Source: JAWKJY01 sp041393535
GTDB taxonomy: Bacteria > Actinomycetota > Thermoleophilia > Gaiellales > Gaiellaceae
Direction: 5' to 3'
NCBI GenBank assembly: GCA_041393535.1
Contig: JAWKJY010000003.1
Location: 124,001-188,000, forward strand
Length of the DNA stretch: 64,000 nucleotides
Below are positions 35,158 to 42,678 of this stretch, piece by piece (the first letter of the stretch is position 1; the number at the start of each line of letters is the position of its first letter). A program made the translations under genes and the position numbers. The notes under the pieces are model-generated. The model saw only the letters and a list, made by a program, of their open reading frames with translations, did no database searches and had not been told where the DNA came from.

Positions 35158-36750
35158 ATGTCCGACCGCCCGCGCGTCCTCGTCCGCGAGAAGATCGCAG
35201 AGGAGGGGATCTCGCTCCTGCGCGAGCGGTTCGACGTCGACGTCGACGTCGACCCGGACTCCGACGTGCTCGACCGGATCGCCGAGTACGACGCCCTGAT
35301 CGTCCGCAGCGCGACGAAGGTGAACGCGGACCTGATCGCCCGCGCGACGCGCCTGCGCGTCGTCGGCCGGGCCGGCGTCGGCGTCGACAACGTCGACGTG
35401 CCGGCGGCGACCAAGCGCGGCATCCTCGTGGCGAACGCGCCCGAGTCGACGATCACCTCGGCCGCCGAGCACACGCTCGGGCTGCTGCTCGCGGTCGCAC
35501 GCTCGATCCCGCAGGCGCACGCGGCGCTGAAGCAGGGCCGCTGGGAGCGCTCGCGGTACGGCGGCGTGGAGCTCGCGGAGAAGACGCTCGGACTGGTCGG
35601 GTTCGGCCGGATCGGCCAGCGCGTCGCCCGTGGCGCCAAGTCGCTCGGCATGCGCGTCGTCGCCTACGACCCGTTCGTCTCGCCCGACCGCTTCAAGGAG
35701 CTCGGCGTCGAGGTGCGGGCGACCGTGCCGGAGGTGCTCGCCGAGTCGGACTTCCTGTCGCTGCACGCGATGCTGACGCCCGAGACGCGCGGGATCGTCG
35801 GCCGCGACGAGCTGGCGCAGGCCAAGCCGGGCATCCGGATCGTCAACGTCGGCCGCGGCGAGCTGATCGACGAGGAGGCGCTCGTCGAGGCGCTCCAGGG
35901 GGGCACGGTCGCCGCCGCGGCGATCGACGTCTTCGCGAAGGAGCCGTACTCGGGCGCGCTGCTCGAGCTCGACAACGCGATCGTCACGCCGCATCTCGGC
36001 GCGTCCACCGGCGAGGCGCAGAGCCGCGCCGGCGTGATCGTCGCCGAGCAGGTCGCCGCGGCGCTCGACGGCGGCGTCGTCTCGAACGCCGTCAACGTCC
36101 CGGCGATCGCCGCGGAGGACCTCGAGCAGCTCGGCCCGTTCGTCCCGCTCGCGTCGAAGCTCGGCGAGCTCGCGGTCGAGCTGGCCGGCCCGAACGTCGG
36201 TCGGCTCGAGTTCGCCTACCTCGGCAGCCTCGCGGAGCGCGACACGCGCCTGCTGACGGCGGCCGGGCTGCGCGGCGCGTTCGCCGGCCGGGTCGAGGAG
36301 CCCGTGAACACGGTCAACGCGGCGATGGTCGCGCGCGAGCGCGGGATCGAGGTCGAGGAGGAGAACAGCCGCACCTCGCCGGACTACACGAGCCTCGTGC
36401 AGGTCACGGCGACCGCGGGCGACGAGCGGACGGTCGTCGCCGGCACCGCGATCCGCGGCGGCGCGATGCCGCGCCTCGTGCGCGTGCTCGGGTACGAGAT
36501 CGAGCTCGAGATCGAGCCGATCATGCTCTTCATCGTCAACGAGGACAAGCCGGGCCGGATCGGCCTGGTCGGCTCGATCCTCGGCGAGGCGGGCGTGAAC
36601 ATCGCGAACATGACCGTCTCCCGCAACCGCAGCGGCGGCCGCGCGCTGATGGCCCTCACCGTGGACACGGCGCCCGGCCCGGAGACGCTCGACCGCCTGC
36701 GCGCACAGGAGGGCTTCGTCGACGTGCGGCTGATCTCGCTCACGAGCTGA
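35158..36750 (+). CDS. serA: D-3-phosphoglycerate dehydrogenase
   Basis: This 530-residue long-form SerA catalyses the first step of serine synthesis. Substrate- and NAD-binding domains: VGRAGVGVDNVDVPAAT, LGLVGFGRIGQRVARGAK, NVGRGELIDEEAL and the catalytic His in VTPHLGASTGEA. An intervening ASB domain (residues ~315-450) and a C-terminal ACT domain (~455-530, PIMLFIVNEDKPGRIGLVGSIL) suggest feedback control by serine. CAGGAG supplies the ribosome binding site. Its TGA touches the ATG of the next gene. Confidence 0.94.
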   Translation: MSDRPRVLVREKIAEEGISLLRERFDVDVDVDPDSDVLDRIAEYDALIVRSATKVNADLIARATRLRVVGRAGVGVDNVDVPAATKRGILVANAPESTITSAAEHTLGLLLAVARSIPQAHAALKQGRWERSRYGGVELAEKTLGLVGFGRIGQRVARGAKSLGMRVVAYDPFVSPDRFKELGVEVRATVPEVLAESDFLSLHAMLTPETRGIVGRDELAQAKPGIRIVNVGRGELIDEEALVEALQGGTVAAAAIDVFAKEPYSGALLELDNAIVTPHLGASTGEAQSRAGVIVAEQVAAALDGGVVSNAVNVPAIAAEDLEQLGPFVPLASKLGELAVELAGPNVGRLEFAYLGSLAERDTRLLTAAGLRGAFAGRVEEPVNTVNAAMVARERGIEVEEENSRTSPDYTSLVQVTATAGDERTVVAGTAIRGGAMPRLVRVLGYEIELEIEPIMLFIVNEDKPGRIGLVGSILGEAGVNIANMTVSRNRSGGRALMALTVDTAPGPETLDRLRAQEGFVDVRLISLTS

Positions 36751-37235
36751 TGACCGCGGGCGCCCAGCCCGACCCCGTCGCGCGGGTCGCGCGCTTCCTC
36801 GCGGACGCGGGTGCCGAGGCCCGCCTGCAGCAGTTCCCGGAGGGGACGGCCACGGCGGAGGCCGCGGCCGACGCGATCGGCTGCTCGCTCGACCAGATCG
36901 TCAAGTCGCTCCTCTACGTCTGCGACAACGCCCTCGTCCTGGTCATGGTCCCGGGCGGGGGGCGGGCCGACCCGGAGCGCGTGCGCGTCGCCATGGCGGC
37001 GAGCGGCGCCAAGATGCTGTCGCGCGCGCTCGTCGAGAAGACGACCGGCTTCCCCGTCGGCGGCGTGTCGCCGTTCCCGCTGCCCGGCCTGACGTCCGCG
37101 CTGCTCGACGAGTCGCTGCTGCGGCACGACCTCGTCTGGATCGGCGCGGGCTCGCACCGGCACATGGCGGGGCTCGCGCCGCAGGAGCTCGCGCGCCTCA
37201 CACGCGCCCGGACGCTCCGCGTCACCGCCGACTGA
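36750..37235 (+). CDS. YbaK/ProX-family aminoacyl-tRNA deacylase, copy 1
   Basis: This is a 161-residue trans-editing protein that clears mischarged tRNAs. The key lysine is in DQIVKSLLYV, and the later family features GFPVGGVSPFPLPG and LVWIGAGSHRHM are clear. It overlaps the serA stop by one base, suggesting co-translation. A paralog lies at 41126. Confidence 0.85.
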   Translation: MTAGAQPDPVARVARFLADAGAEARLQQFPEGTATAEAAADAIGCSLDQIVKSLLYVCDNALVLVMVPGGGRADPERVRVAMAASGAKMLSRALVEKTTGFPVGGVSPFPLPGLTSALLDESLLRHDLVWIGAGSHRHMAGLAPQELARLTRARTLRVTAD

Positions 37236-37271
37236 GCCCCACCGGGGGTCGCGGCGTGCGACGATGGGGGC

Positions 37272-37664
37272 GTGCGCGTCGCACGCCTCGTCACCGTCGT
37301 CGAGCTCCGGGGCAGCGCGCCCGGCGAGGCGTCCTTCTCGGCGCGCCACCACGCCGAGCTCGCGGACGGCCGGCAGCTGCTCCTGCTGGGCGACCGCGGC
37401 TGGACGGTCGGGACGTCCGACCGCTCCGACCCCCTCGCGCACGAGTGCGAGGCAGACCTCGCCGAGACCGCTCGCGTGGTCGTCGGCCCCGACGAGCCGT
37501 GGGTCGGTCGAACGCATGAGCAGGAGGCCGCGCTCCACTGGGCGGCGCTCGCCGCGAGCCTGAGCGAGCGGGGCGTCGCCGCGACCGCGGAGGAGCTGCG
37601 CCGGCTGGCGCACGACGTCGAGACCGGGCCGCGGCTGCGCGCCCGCCTCGCCGGCCCCGCCTGA
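37272..37664 (+). CDS. Hypothetical protein
   Basis: This is a 130-residue soluble protein (MRVARLVTVVELRGSAPGEA...). The first half looks beta-rich and the second half helical (EQEAALHWAALAASLSERGVAATAEELRRLA). Codon bias matches its neighbours. I recognise no family. The GTG at 37272 lies between ybaK and ilvE. Confidence 0.55.
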   Translation: MRVARLVTVVELRGSAPGEASFSARHHAELADGRQLLLLGDRGWTVGTSDRSDPLAHECEADLAETARVVVGPDEPWVGRTHEQEAALHWAALAASLSERGVAATAEELRRLAHDVETGPRLRARLAGPA

Positions 37665-37710
37665 GCCGAGCCGCCTGCGCCGCGCCGGGGCCGCCGGTAC
37701 GCTACGTCGA

Positions 37711-38646
37711 ATGCAGGCCACCGAGAAGATCTGGTTCAACGGCGAGCTCGTCGACTGGGCCGACGCGACGGTGCACGTCGGCGTCCACGGGCTCCACTAC
37801 GGCACCGGCGTGTTCGAGGGCGTCCGCGCCTACGAGACGCCCGACGGCCCCGCCGTCTTCCGCCTGACCGACCACATGCGGCGCCTCCAGCTCTCGGCGC
37901 AGCTGATCTACATGCCGCTGCCGTACTCCGTCGAGGAGCTCGTGCAGGCGACGCACGACCTCGTCAACGCGAACGGCCTGCCGGCCTGCTACATCCGTCC
38001 GATCGCCTTCTACGGCTACGGCACGCTCGGCGTCTCGCCGCGCGAGAACCCCGTCTACGTCGCGATCATGGCCTGGCCGTGGGGCGCGTACCTCGGCGCC
38101 GAGGCGCTCGAGAAGGGCATCCGCGCGAAGGTGTCGAGCTGGCGCCGCGTCAGCGCGAACACGATCCCGCACGCGGCCAAGGCGACCGGCGTCTACCTGA
38201 ACTCGATGCTCGCGGTCACCGAGGCGGTGCGCGCCGGCTACGAGGAGGCGATCCTCCTGACCGAGGACGGCTACGTCGGCGACGGCTCGGGCGAGAACCT
38301 GTTCGTGGTCAAGGACGGCGTCGTGTACACGCCGGACCTGGCCGCGTCGATCCTCCCCGGCATCACGCGGCACACGATCATGACGATCGCCCGCGAGCTC
38401 GGCTACGAGGTCGTCGAGAAGCCGCTGATCCGGACCGACCTCTACGTGGCCGACGAGGTCTTCATGACCGGGACAGCCGCCGAGGTGACGCCGCTCCGCT
38501 CGATCGACGACCACGAGATCGGCGATCCAGGCCCGATCACCCGGGCGATCCAGCGCACCTACCTCGACCTCGTCGTCGGGAAGGAGCCGCGCTGGAGCGA
38601 CTGGCTCGAGCACTCGCGGGCCGCCGCGCCCGCCGCCGGCGACTAG
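37711..38646 (+). CDS. ilvE: Branched-chain amino acid aminotransferase
   Basis: This 311-residue PLP enzyme makes Val, Leu and Ile from their keto acids. Signature: IWFNGELVDW, GVHGLHYGTGVFEGVRAYET, the PLP lysine in PHAAKATGVYLNSML, EAILLTEDGYVGDGSGENLFVVKDG, and FMTGTAAEVTPLRSID. TACGCT (37698-37703) lies seven bases from the ATG. Confidence 0.92.
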   Translation: MQATEKIWFNGELVDWADATVHVGVHGLHYGTGVFEGVRAYETPDGPAVFRLTDHMRRLQLSAQLIYMPLPYSVEELVQATHDLVNANGLPACYIRPIAFYGYGTLGVSPRENPVYVAIMAWPWGAYLGAEALEKGIRAKVSSWRRVSANTIPHAAKATGVYLNSMLAVTEAVRAGYEEAILLTEDGYVGDGSGENLFVVKDGVVYTPDLAASILPGITRHTIMTIARELGYEVVEKPLIRTDLYVADEVFMTGTAAEVTPLRSIDDHEIGDPGPITRAIQRTYLDLVVGKEPRWSDWLEHSRAAAPAAGD

Positions 38647-38659
38647 GGCGCGGCCCCGG

Positions 38660-39772
38660 TTGGTCGACCCGATCCCGCTCTCGCGACCGCTGATCGACGG
38701 GCGCGAGGAGTCCCTCGTGCTCGAGGTGCTCCGCTCGCGGCGCCTGTCGCTGGGCCCGTCGATCGACCGCTTCGAGCAGCTGATCGCCGAGGCGACCGGG
38801 GCGCCCTACGTGGCCGCCGTCTCGTCCGGCACGGCCGGCTTGCACCTCTGCATGATGCTCGCCGGGATCGGCCCGGGCGACGAGGTGATCACGTCGCCGT
38901 ACTCGTTCGTCGCCTCGGCCAACTGCGTCATCTACACCGGCGCGACGCCCGTCTTCGTGGACGTCGACCCGCGGACGATGAACCTCGACCCCGACCTCGT
39001 CGAGGCGGCGATCACCCCGCGGACGAAGGCGATCCTGCCCGTCCACATCTTCGGCTACCCGGCCGAGCTCGCCCCGCTCGAGGAGGTCGCCCGCCGGCAC
39101 GGGCTCGCGATCGTCGAGGACGCCTGCGAGGCGCTCGGCGCGACGTACCGCGGCCGGCCGGTCGGCTCGTTCGGCCATCCGGCGGTGTTCGCCTTCTACC
39201 CGAACAAGCAGGTCGCGACCGGCGAGGGCGGCGCGGTCGCCGTCGCGACCGAGGCCGAGTGGCGGCTGCTCAAGAGCCTGTCGAACCAGGGCCGGGCCGA
39301 CTCGGGCGGCTGGCTCGAGCACGCGCGGCTCGGCTTCAACTACCGGATCGACGACCTCTCGGCCGCCGTCGGCGTGGCGCAGATGGAGAAGCTCGACCGC
39401 CTGCTCTCGCTGCGCGCCGCCGCGGCGCGCCGCTACGACGAGATGCTCGCCGCGATCCCCGGGCTCGAGCTCCCGCTCGCGGACGACGCAGACCACGTGC
39501 GCTCGTGGTTCGTCTACGTCGTCGTCCTCCCGGACGGGGTCGACCGGGAGGCCGTGATCGCCCGTCTGGCGGATGAGGGCGTCGCGACGGCCCGGTATCT
39601 TCCGTCCATCCATCTGCAGCCCTACATGCGCGAGCGGTACGGCTACCGGGAGGGGATGCTGCCCGTCTCGGAGGGGCTGTCCGCCAGGACGCTCGCGTTG
39701 CCCTTCTTCCCCGAGATCGAGCCGGGGCAGCAGGAGCGGGTCGCCGACGCGTTGAGGGGGGCAATCGCATGA
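38660..39772 (+). CDS. DegT/DnrJ/EryC1/StrS-family sugar aminotransferase
   Basis: This 370-residue PLP enzyme normally aminates nucleotide-linked keto sugars for surface polysaccharides. Evidence: LSLGPSIDRFEQLIAE, VSSGTAGLHLCMMLAGIGPGDEVITSPYSFVAS, EDACEALGATYRG, and the catalytic lysine in FYPNKQVATGEGGAV. TTG 38660 gives the family N-terminus 13 bases after ilvE. Its stop overlaps the next gene's ATG. No other sugar-modification genes are adjacent. Confidence 0.87.
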   Translation: MVDPIPLSRPLIDGREESLVLEVLRSRRLSLGPSIDRFEQLIAEATGAPYVAAVSSGTAGLHLCMMLAGIGPGDEVITSPYSFVASANCVIYTGATPVFVDVDPRTMNLDPDLVEAAITPRTKAILPVHIFGYPAELAPLEEVARRHGLAIVEDACEALGATYRGRPVGSFGHPAVFAFYPNKQVATGEGGAVAVATEAEWRLLKSLSNQGRADSGGWLEHARLGFNYRIDDLSAAVGVAQMEKLDRLLSLRAAAARRYDEMLAAIPGLELPLADDADHVRSWFVYVVVLPDGVDREAVIARLADEGVATARYLPSIHLQPYMRERYGYREGMLPVSEGLSARTLALPFFPEIEPGQQERVADALRGAIA

Positions 39773-41025
39773 GGAGCATCCGCCGGAGGATCGCCGCGTT
39801 CGGAGCTGCGGTCGTCGTCGCGGTCGTCGCGGCGGGGGCCGCGAGCGCCGCGCAGATCCTGCGCCCGACGACGCCGGGCAGCGAGTTCGCGTACCCGGCC
39901 CAGGAGCTGGTCTTCGCCGGCGAGCGCGCGGTCGTCCACTACCTGACGAGCGGCCCGGACGCCCCGGCGCTCGACGACCCGAACGGCAACGGCGTGCCCG
40001 AGTACGTCGAGTACGTCGCTGCCTCGGCCGACCTGTCCTTCGGCTACTACGCAGCCCAGGGCTTCCTGCCGCCGACGCCGGACACGGCCGGCCCAGACGC
40101 CCGGCCCGACGTCTACGTCAAGGATCTCGGCGACGGCATCGCCGGGCTCGCGATCGCGACGTTCGCCGCCGAGGGCGGGTCGTTCTTCCTCGTGCAGCCG
40201 AACCTCGAGCACGGCACGGCCGGGACGGTGCAGGGGAGCCTCGAGGCGACCGTCGCCCACGAGCTCTTCCACGTCGTCCAGTACGCGTACCTGCCGAACG
40301 GCAACATGCCGCGCTGGTTCGCGGAGGGAACCGCGAGCGCGATGGAGTTCCTCGTCTACCCGGACGTCTTCGACGCGTCGACCGCGGGCTTCATCGACAA
40401 GTGGCTGGCCGAGACCTTCCGGCCGATCTACGACGAGGAGTTCGGCTGCGAGCGGTGCTACGGCGGCGCGTTCTTCTGGTACCTGATCGCGCGCGACGAC
40501 CCGGGCTTCCTGACGGACTACCTCGGTCGCCTCTACGGCTACGACCAGCAGGGCGTCGACCTCGCGATCGGCATCCAGCCGCTCGAGGAGATCTTCAAGA
40601 AGCGCGGCTACGGTGGCCTCTACGCGGCGTTCACGAAGCTCGCCGTGAACCTGTACCGGAACGGCTCGGTCCCGCAGCCGACCTACCGGCTGAAGGCGCG
40701 CGTCGGCGAGGCCGATTTCCGCGTCACGGGCGTCCAGACGGTCGCGGGCCTCTCGATGCACTACATCCCGGTGTCCGTCCCGAGCGGGGCGAGGGAGATC
40801 GTGATCGGGTCGGCCACGGGCGGCGGCCCGAAGCCGGACATCACGGTCATCACCGGCGGGCCGAACGGCCGCGCGATCAAGCCGCAGGTGCAGCGGAAGG
40901 GCCGGCTGCTCGTGTTCGACGTGCGCTTCCGCAGCGCCCAGGAGCGCAAGAACGTCGTCATCATCGTGACGAGCGGCCGCAAGATCGGCGTCGGCTACCA
41001 GCTCGCCTACAAGGCGTTCCGCTAG
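39769..41025 (+). CDS. Secreted putative zinc metallopeptidase (HExxH)
   Basis: This 418-residue exported protein has a signal peptide (RRRIAAFGAAVVVAVVAAGA, cleavage near ASAAQ). Residues ~160-195 read VAHELFHVVQYAY, then PRWFAEGTASAMEF, a gluzincin-like HExxH-(N)-E zinc site. An aspartate-rich loop DDPNGNGVPEYVEYV near residue 65 looks like a calcium-binding EF-type loop. The C-terminal ~130 residues are beta-rich. It is translationally coupled (ATGA) to the DegT aminotransferase gene. The substrate is unknown. Confidence 0.72.
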   Translation: MRSIRRRIAAFGAAVVVAVVAAGAASAAQILRPTTPGSEFAYPAQELVFAGERAVVHYLTSGPDAPALDDPNGNGVPEYVEYVAASADLSFGYYAAQGFLPPTPDTAGPDARPDVYVKDLGDGIAGLAIATFAAEGGSFFLVQPNLEHGTAGTVQGSLEATVAHELFHVVQYAYLPNGNMPRWFAEGTASAMEFLVYPDVFDASTAGFIDKWLAETFRPIYDEEFGCERCYGGAFFWYLIARDDPGFLTDYLGRLYGYDQQGVDLAIGIQPLEEIFKKRGYGGLYAAFTKLAVNLYRNGSVPQPTYRLKARVGEADFRVTGVQTVAGLSMHYIPVSVPSGAREIVIGSATGGGPKPDITVITGGPNGRAIKPQVQRKGRLLVFDVRFRSAQERKNVVIIVTSGRKIGVGYQLAYKAFR

Positions 41026-41125
41026 CCGGTCGACGCCACGGGATCGTCCGCGCCGGGCGTCGCCGGCGCGGACGGCCGCTCGGGGCCGCGGGCAGCGACC
41101 GCACGACGCGGCCGGGTGCGGGCGC

Positions 41126-41593
41126 TCAGCCGGCGATCCCGTCGACGCGCCCACGGCTCGCCGCCAGGAGCGCGTCCGGCGCGATCGCGAAGCACGCATC
41201 CGGCGCGCCCGCGGCGGCCCAGACGACCTCGTGGGCGAGCAGGCCGCGATCGACGACGACCGGCAGCGGCGCGTCGTGGCCGAACGGCGGGACGCCGCCG
41301 ATCGCGTAGCCCGTCGCCTCGCGCGCCTCCCTGGCCGTCGCGGGCCGGGCCCCGGCCGCGCCGAGCGCGGCTGCGAGGCGCGCGGGGTCGACGCGGTCGA
41401 CGCCGGACGCGAGCGCCATCGCGGGCGCGCCGTCGACGACGAAGACGAGCGACTTGACGATCTGCGCGACGGTACAGCCGACGGCGCGCGCCGCGTCCTC
41501 CGCCGTACGCGTGCCGTCCGGGAAGCGCCGCACGTCGACCCTGACGCCGAGCGCGGCCGCGGCCGCCGCGAAGCGCTCGTCCCCGCGTGCCAT
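41126..41593 (-). CDS. YbaK/ProX-family aminoacyl-tRNA deacylase, copy 2
   Basis: This 155-residue protein has the family lysine in VAQIVKSLVFVVDG and the GYAIGGVPPFGHD loop. It shares the fold with copy 1 at 36750, but the sequences are well diverged, so the substrates may differ. It stands alone on the minus strand between the metallopeptidase and RemA-like genes. Confidence 0.83.
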   Translation of the reverse strand: MARGDERFAAAAAALGVRVDVRRFPDGTRTAEDAARAVGCTVAQIVKSLVFVVDGAPAMALASGVDRVDPARLAAALGAAGARPATAREAREATGYAIGGVPPFGHDAPLPVVVDRGLLAHEVVWAAAGAPDACFAIAPDALLAASRGRVDGIAG

Positions 41594-41649
41594 GGCGGGA
41601 CGATAGCGGCGGGCGCCGGGTCGTCCCGCGCGAGGGGTACAGTCAGCGC

Positions 41650-42060
41650 ATGGCCGACGGGCAGCCCCGGATGGTCTTCCTCGGGTTCGGCAAGTACGTC
41701 CGCGCCGACAGGATCACCGCGCTCGAGCCGATCACGGACGAGCGCCGCGGCAGCGGCAGGCGGACGCTCGTGTGGGTCGACGGCATCCCCGATCCGATCG
41801 TGGCGGCCCGCACGGAGCGGACGATCCTGCTCGACATGGGCGCGCGCGAGGCGGTCGAGGCCCAGGTGCTGGATCAGGCGCTCGCGCTCGTCGAGCGCGT
41901 CCGGACGGAGGCCGGCAAGGTCACGCCGCTGCTGAGGCGGTCGATCCGCGCCGAGGCCGGGCTCGACCTCGACGACCTGGCCCGGCGGGCCCAGCGCGTC
42001 CTCGACGCGACCGTGCCGGGCCCCGGGCAGCCGCCCTCGCTGTTCGACGACGGGGCGTAG
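41650..42060 (+). CDS. RemA/DUF370-like protein
   Basis: This is a 136-residue protein. The N-terminal ~65 residues (MVFLGFGKYVRADRITALEP, then RRTLVWVDGIPDPIVAARTERTILL) resemble the RemA/DUF370 fold, in which related proteins bind DNA to control biofilm genes. A helical C-terminal extension ends in SLFDDGA. TACAGT (41638-41643) lies six bases from the ATG. The assignment is by pattern and moderately sure. Confidence 0.6.
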   Translation: MADGQPRMVFLGFGKYVRADRITALEPITDERRGSGRRTLVWVDGIPDPIVAARTERTILLDMGAREAVEAQVLDQALALVERVRTEAGKVTPLLRRSIRAEAGLDLDDLARRAQRVLDATVPGPGQPPSLFDDGA

Positions 42061-42650
42061 CGACGTCCGGAGCGCCGCTCGGCCCGGGCTTCTTCGCCCG
42101 CGACGTCGTGGAGGTCGCCCGCGACCTCGTCGGCTGCACGCTGCTCTACGACGGAGCGGGCGGACGCATCGTCGAGGTCGAGGCGTACGATGCCGACGAT
42201 CCGGCGAGCCACTCGCATGGCGGCCGCACCCGGCGCAACGCGGCGATGTTCGGCCCGCCCGGGCGGGCCTACGTCTACCGCTCGTACGGGATCCACTGGT
42301 GCGTCAACCTCGTCTGCCACGACGAGCGCGCGGCCGCCGTGCTCGTGCGCGCGCTCGAGCCGGCGAGGGGCCTCGACGCGATGCGGGCCCGGCGCGGCGT
42401 AGCGGACGACCGGCTCCTCTGCGCCGGGCCCGGCCGCGTCTGCCAGGCGCTCGGGATCACGGGCGCGGACGACGGGCTGCCCCTCGACGCGCCGCCGTTC
42501 GCGCTGCTCGGCCGCACCGACGCGCCGGCGGTCGTCGCCGTGCCCCGGATCGGGATCACGCGCGCCGCCGAGCTGCCCTGGCGCTTCTGCGAGCGCGGCA
42601 GCCGCTTCCTCTCGCGGCCCGTGCCGCGCGGCCTGCTCGCGGCGGGCTGA
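42057..42650 (+). CDS. 3-methyladenine DNA glycosylase, AAG/MPG type; start codon not visible
   Basis: This protein of about 197 residues has the MPG fold: PGFFARDVVEVARDLVGCTLLY, the catalytic Glu in IVEVEAYDADDPASHSHGGRTRRN, and MFGPPGRAYVYRSYGIHWCVNLV, the DNA-binding segment. It removes alkylated bases, overlapping in role with the AlkA-like enzyme at 4457. The frame is open upstream, but no ATG, GTG or TTG lies near the expected N-terminus. The codon at 42057 is GTA, and GTG 42108 would cut into the domain. A small sequence error is likely. Confidence 0.78.
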   Translation, partial: VATSGAPLGPGFFARDVVEVARDLVGCTLLYDGAGGRIVEVEAYDADDPASHSHGGRTRRNAAMFGPPGRAYVYRSYGIHWCVNLVCHDERAAAVLVRALEPARGLDAMRARRGVADDRLLCAGPGRVCQALGITGADDGLPLDAPPFALLGRTDAPAVVAVPRIGITRAAELPWRFCERGSRFLSRPVPRGLLAAG

Positions 42651-42652
42651 CG

Positions 42653-42678
42653 GCGGGGCGGTCTCGGCCGCCCCCCGC
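42653..42678. terminator. Bidirectional terminator between the MPG and PBP1A genes
   Basis: GGGGCGG-TCTCGG-CCGCCCC, extended by GC/GC pairs, fills the 28-base gap between the convergent stops. Confidence 0.65.
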
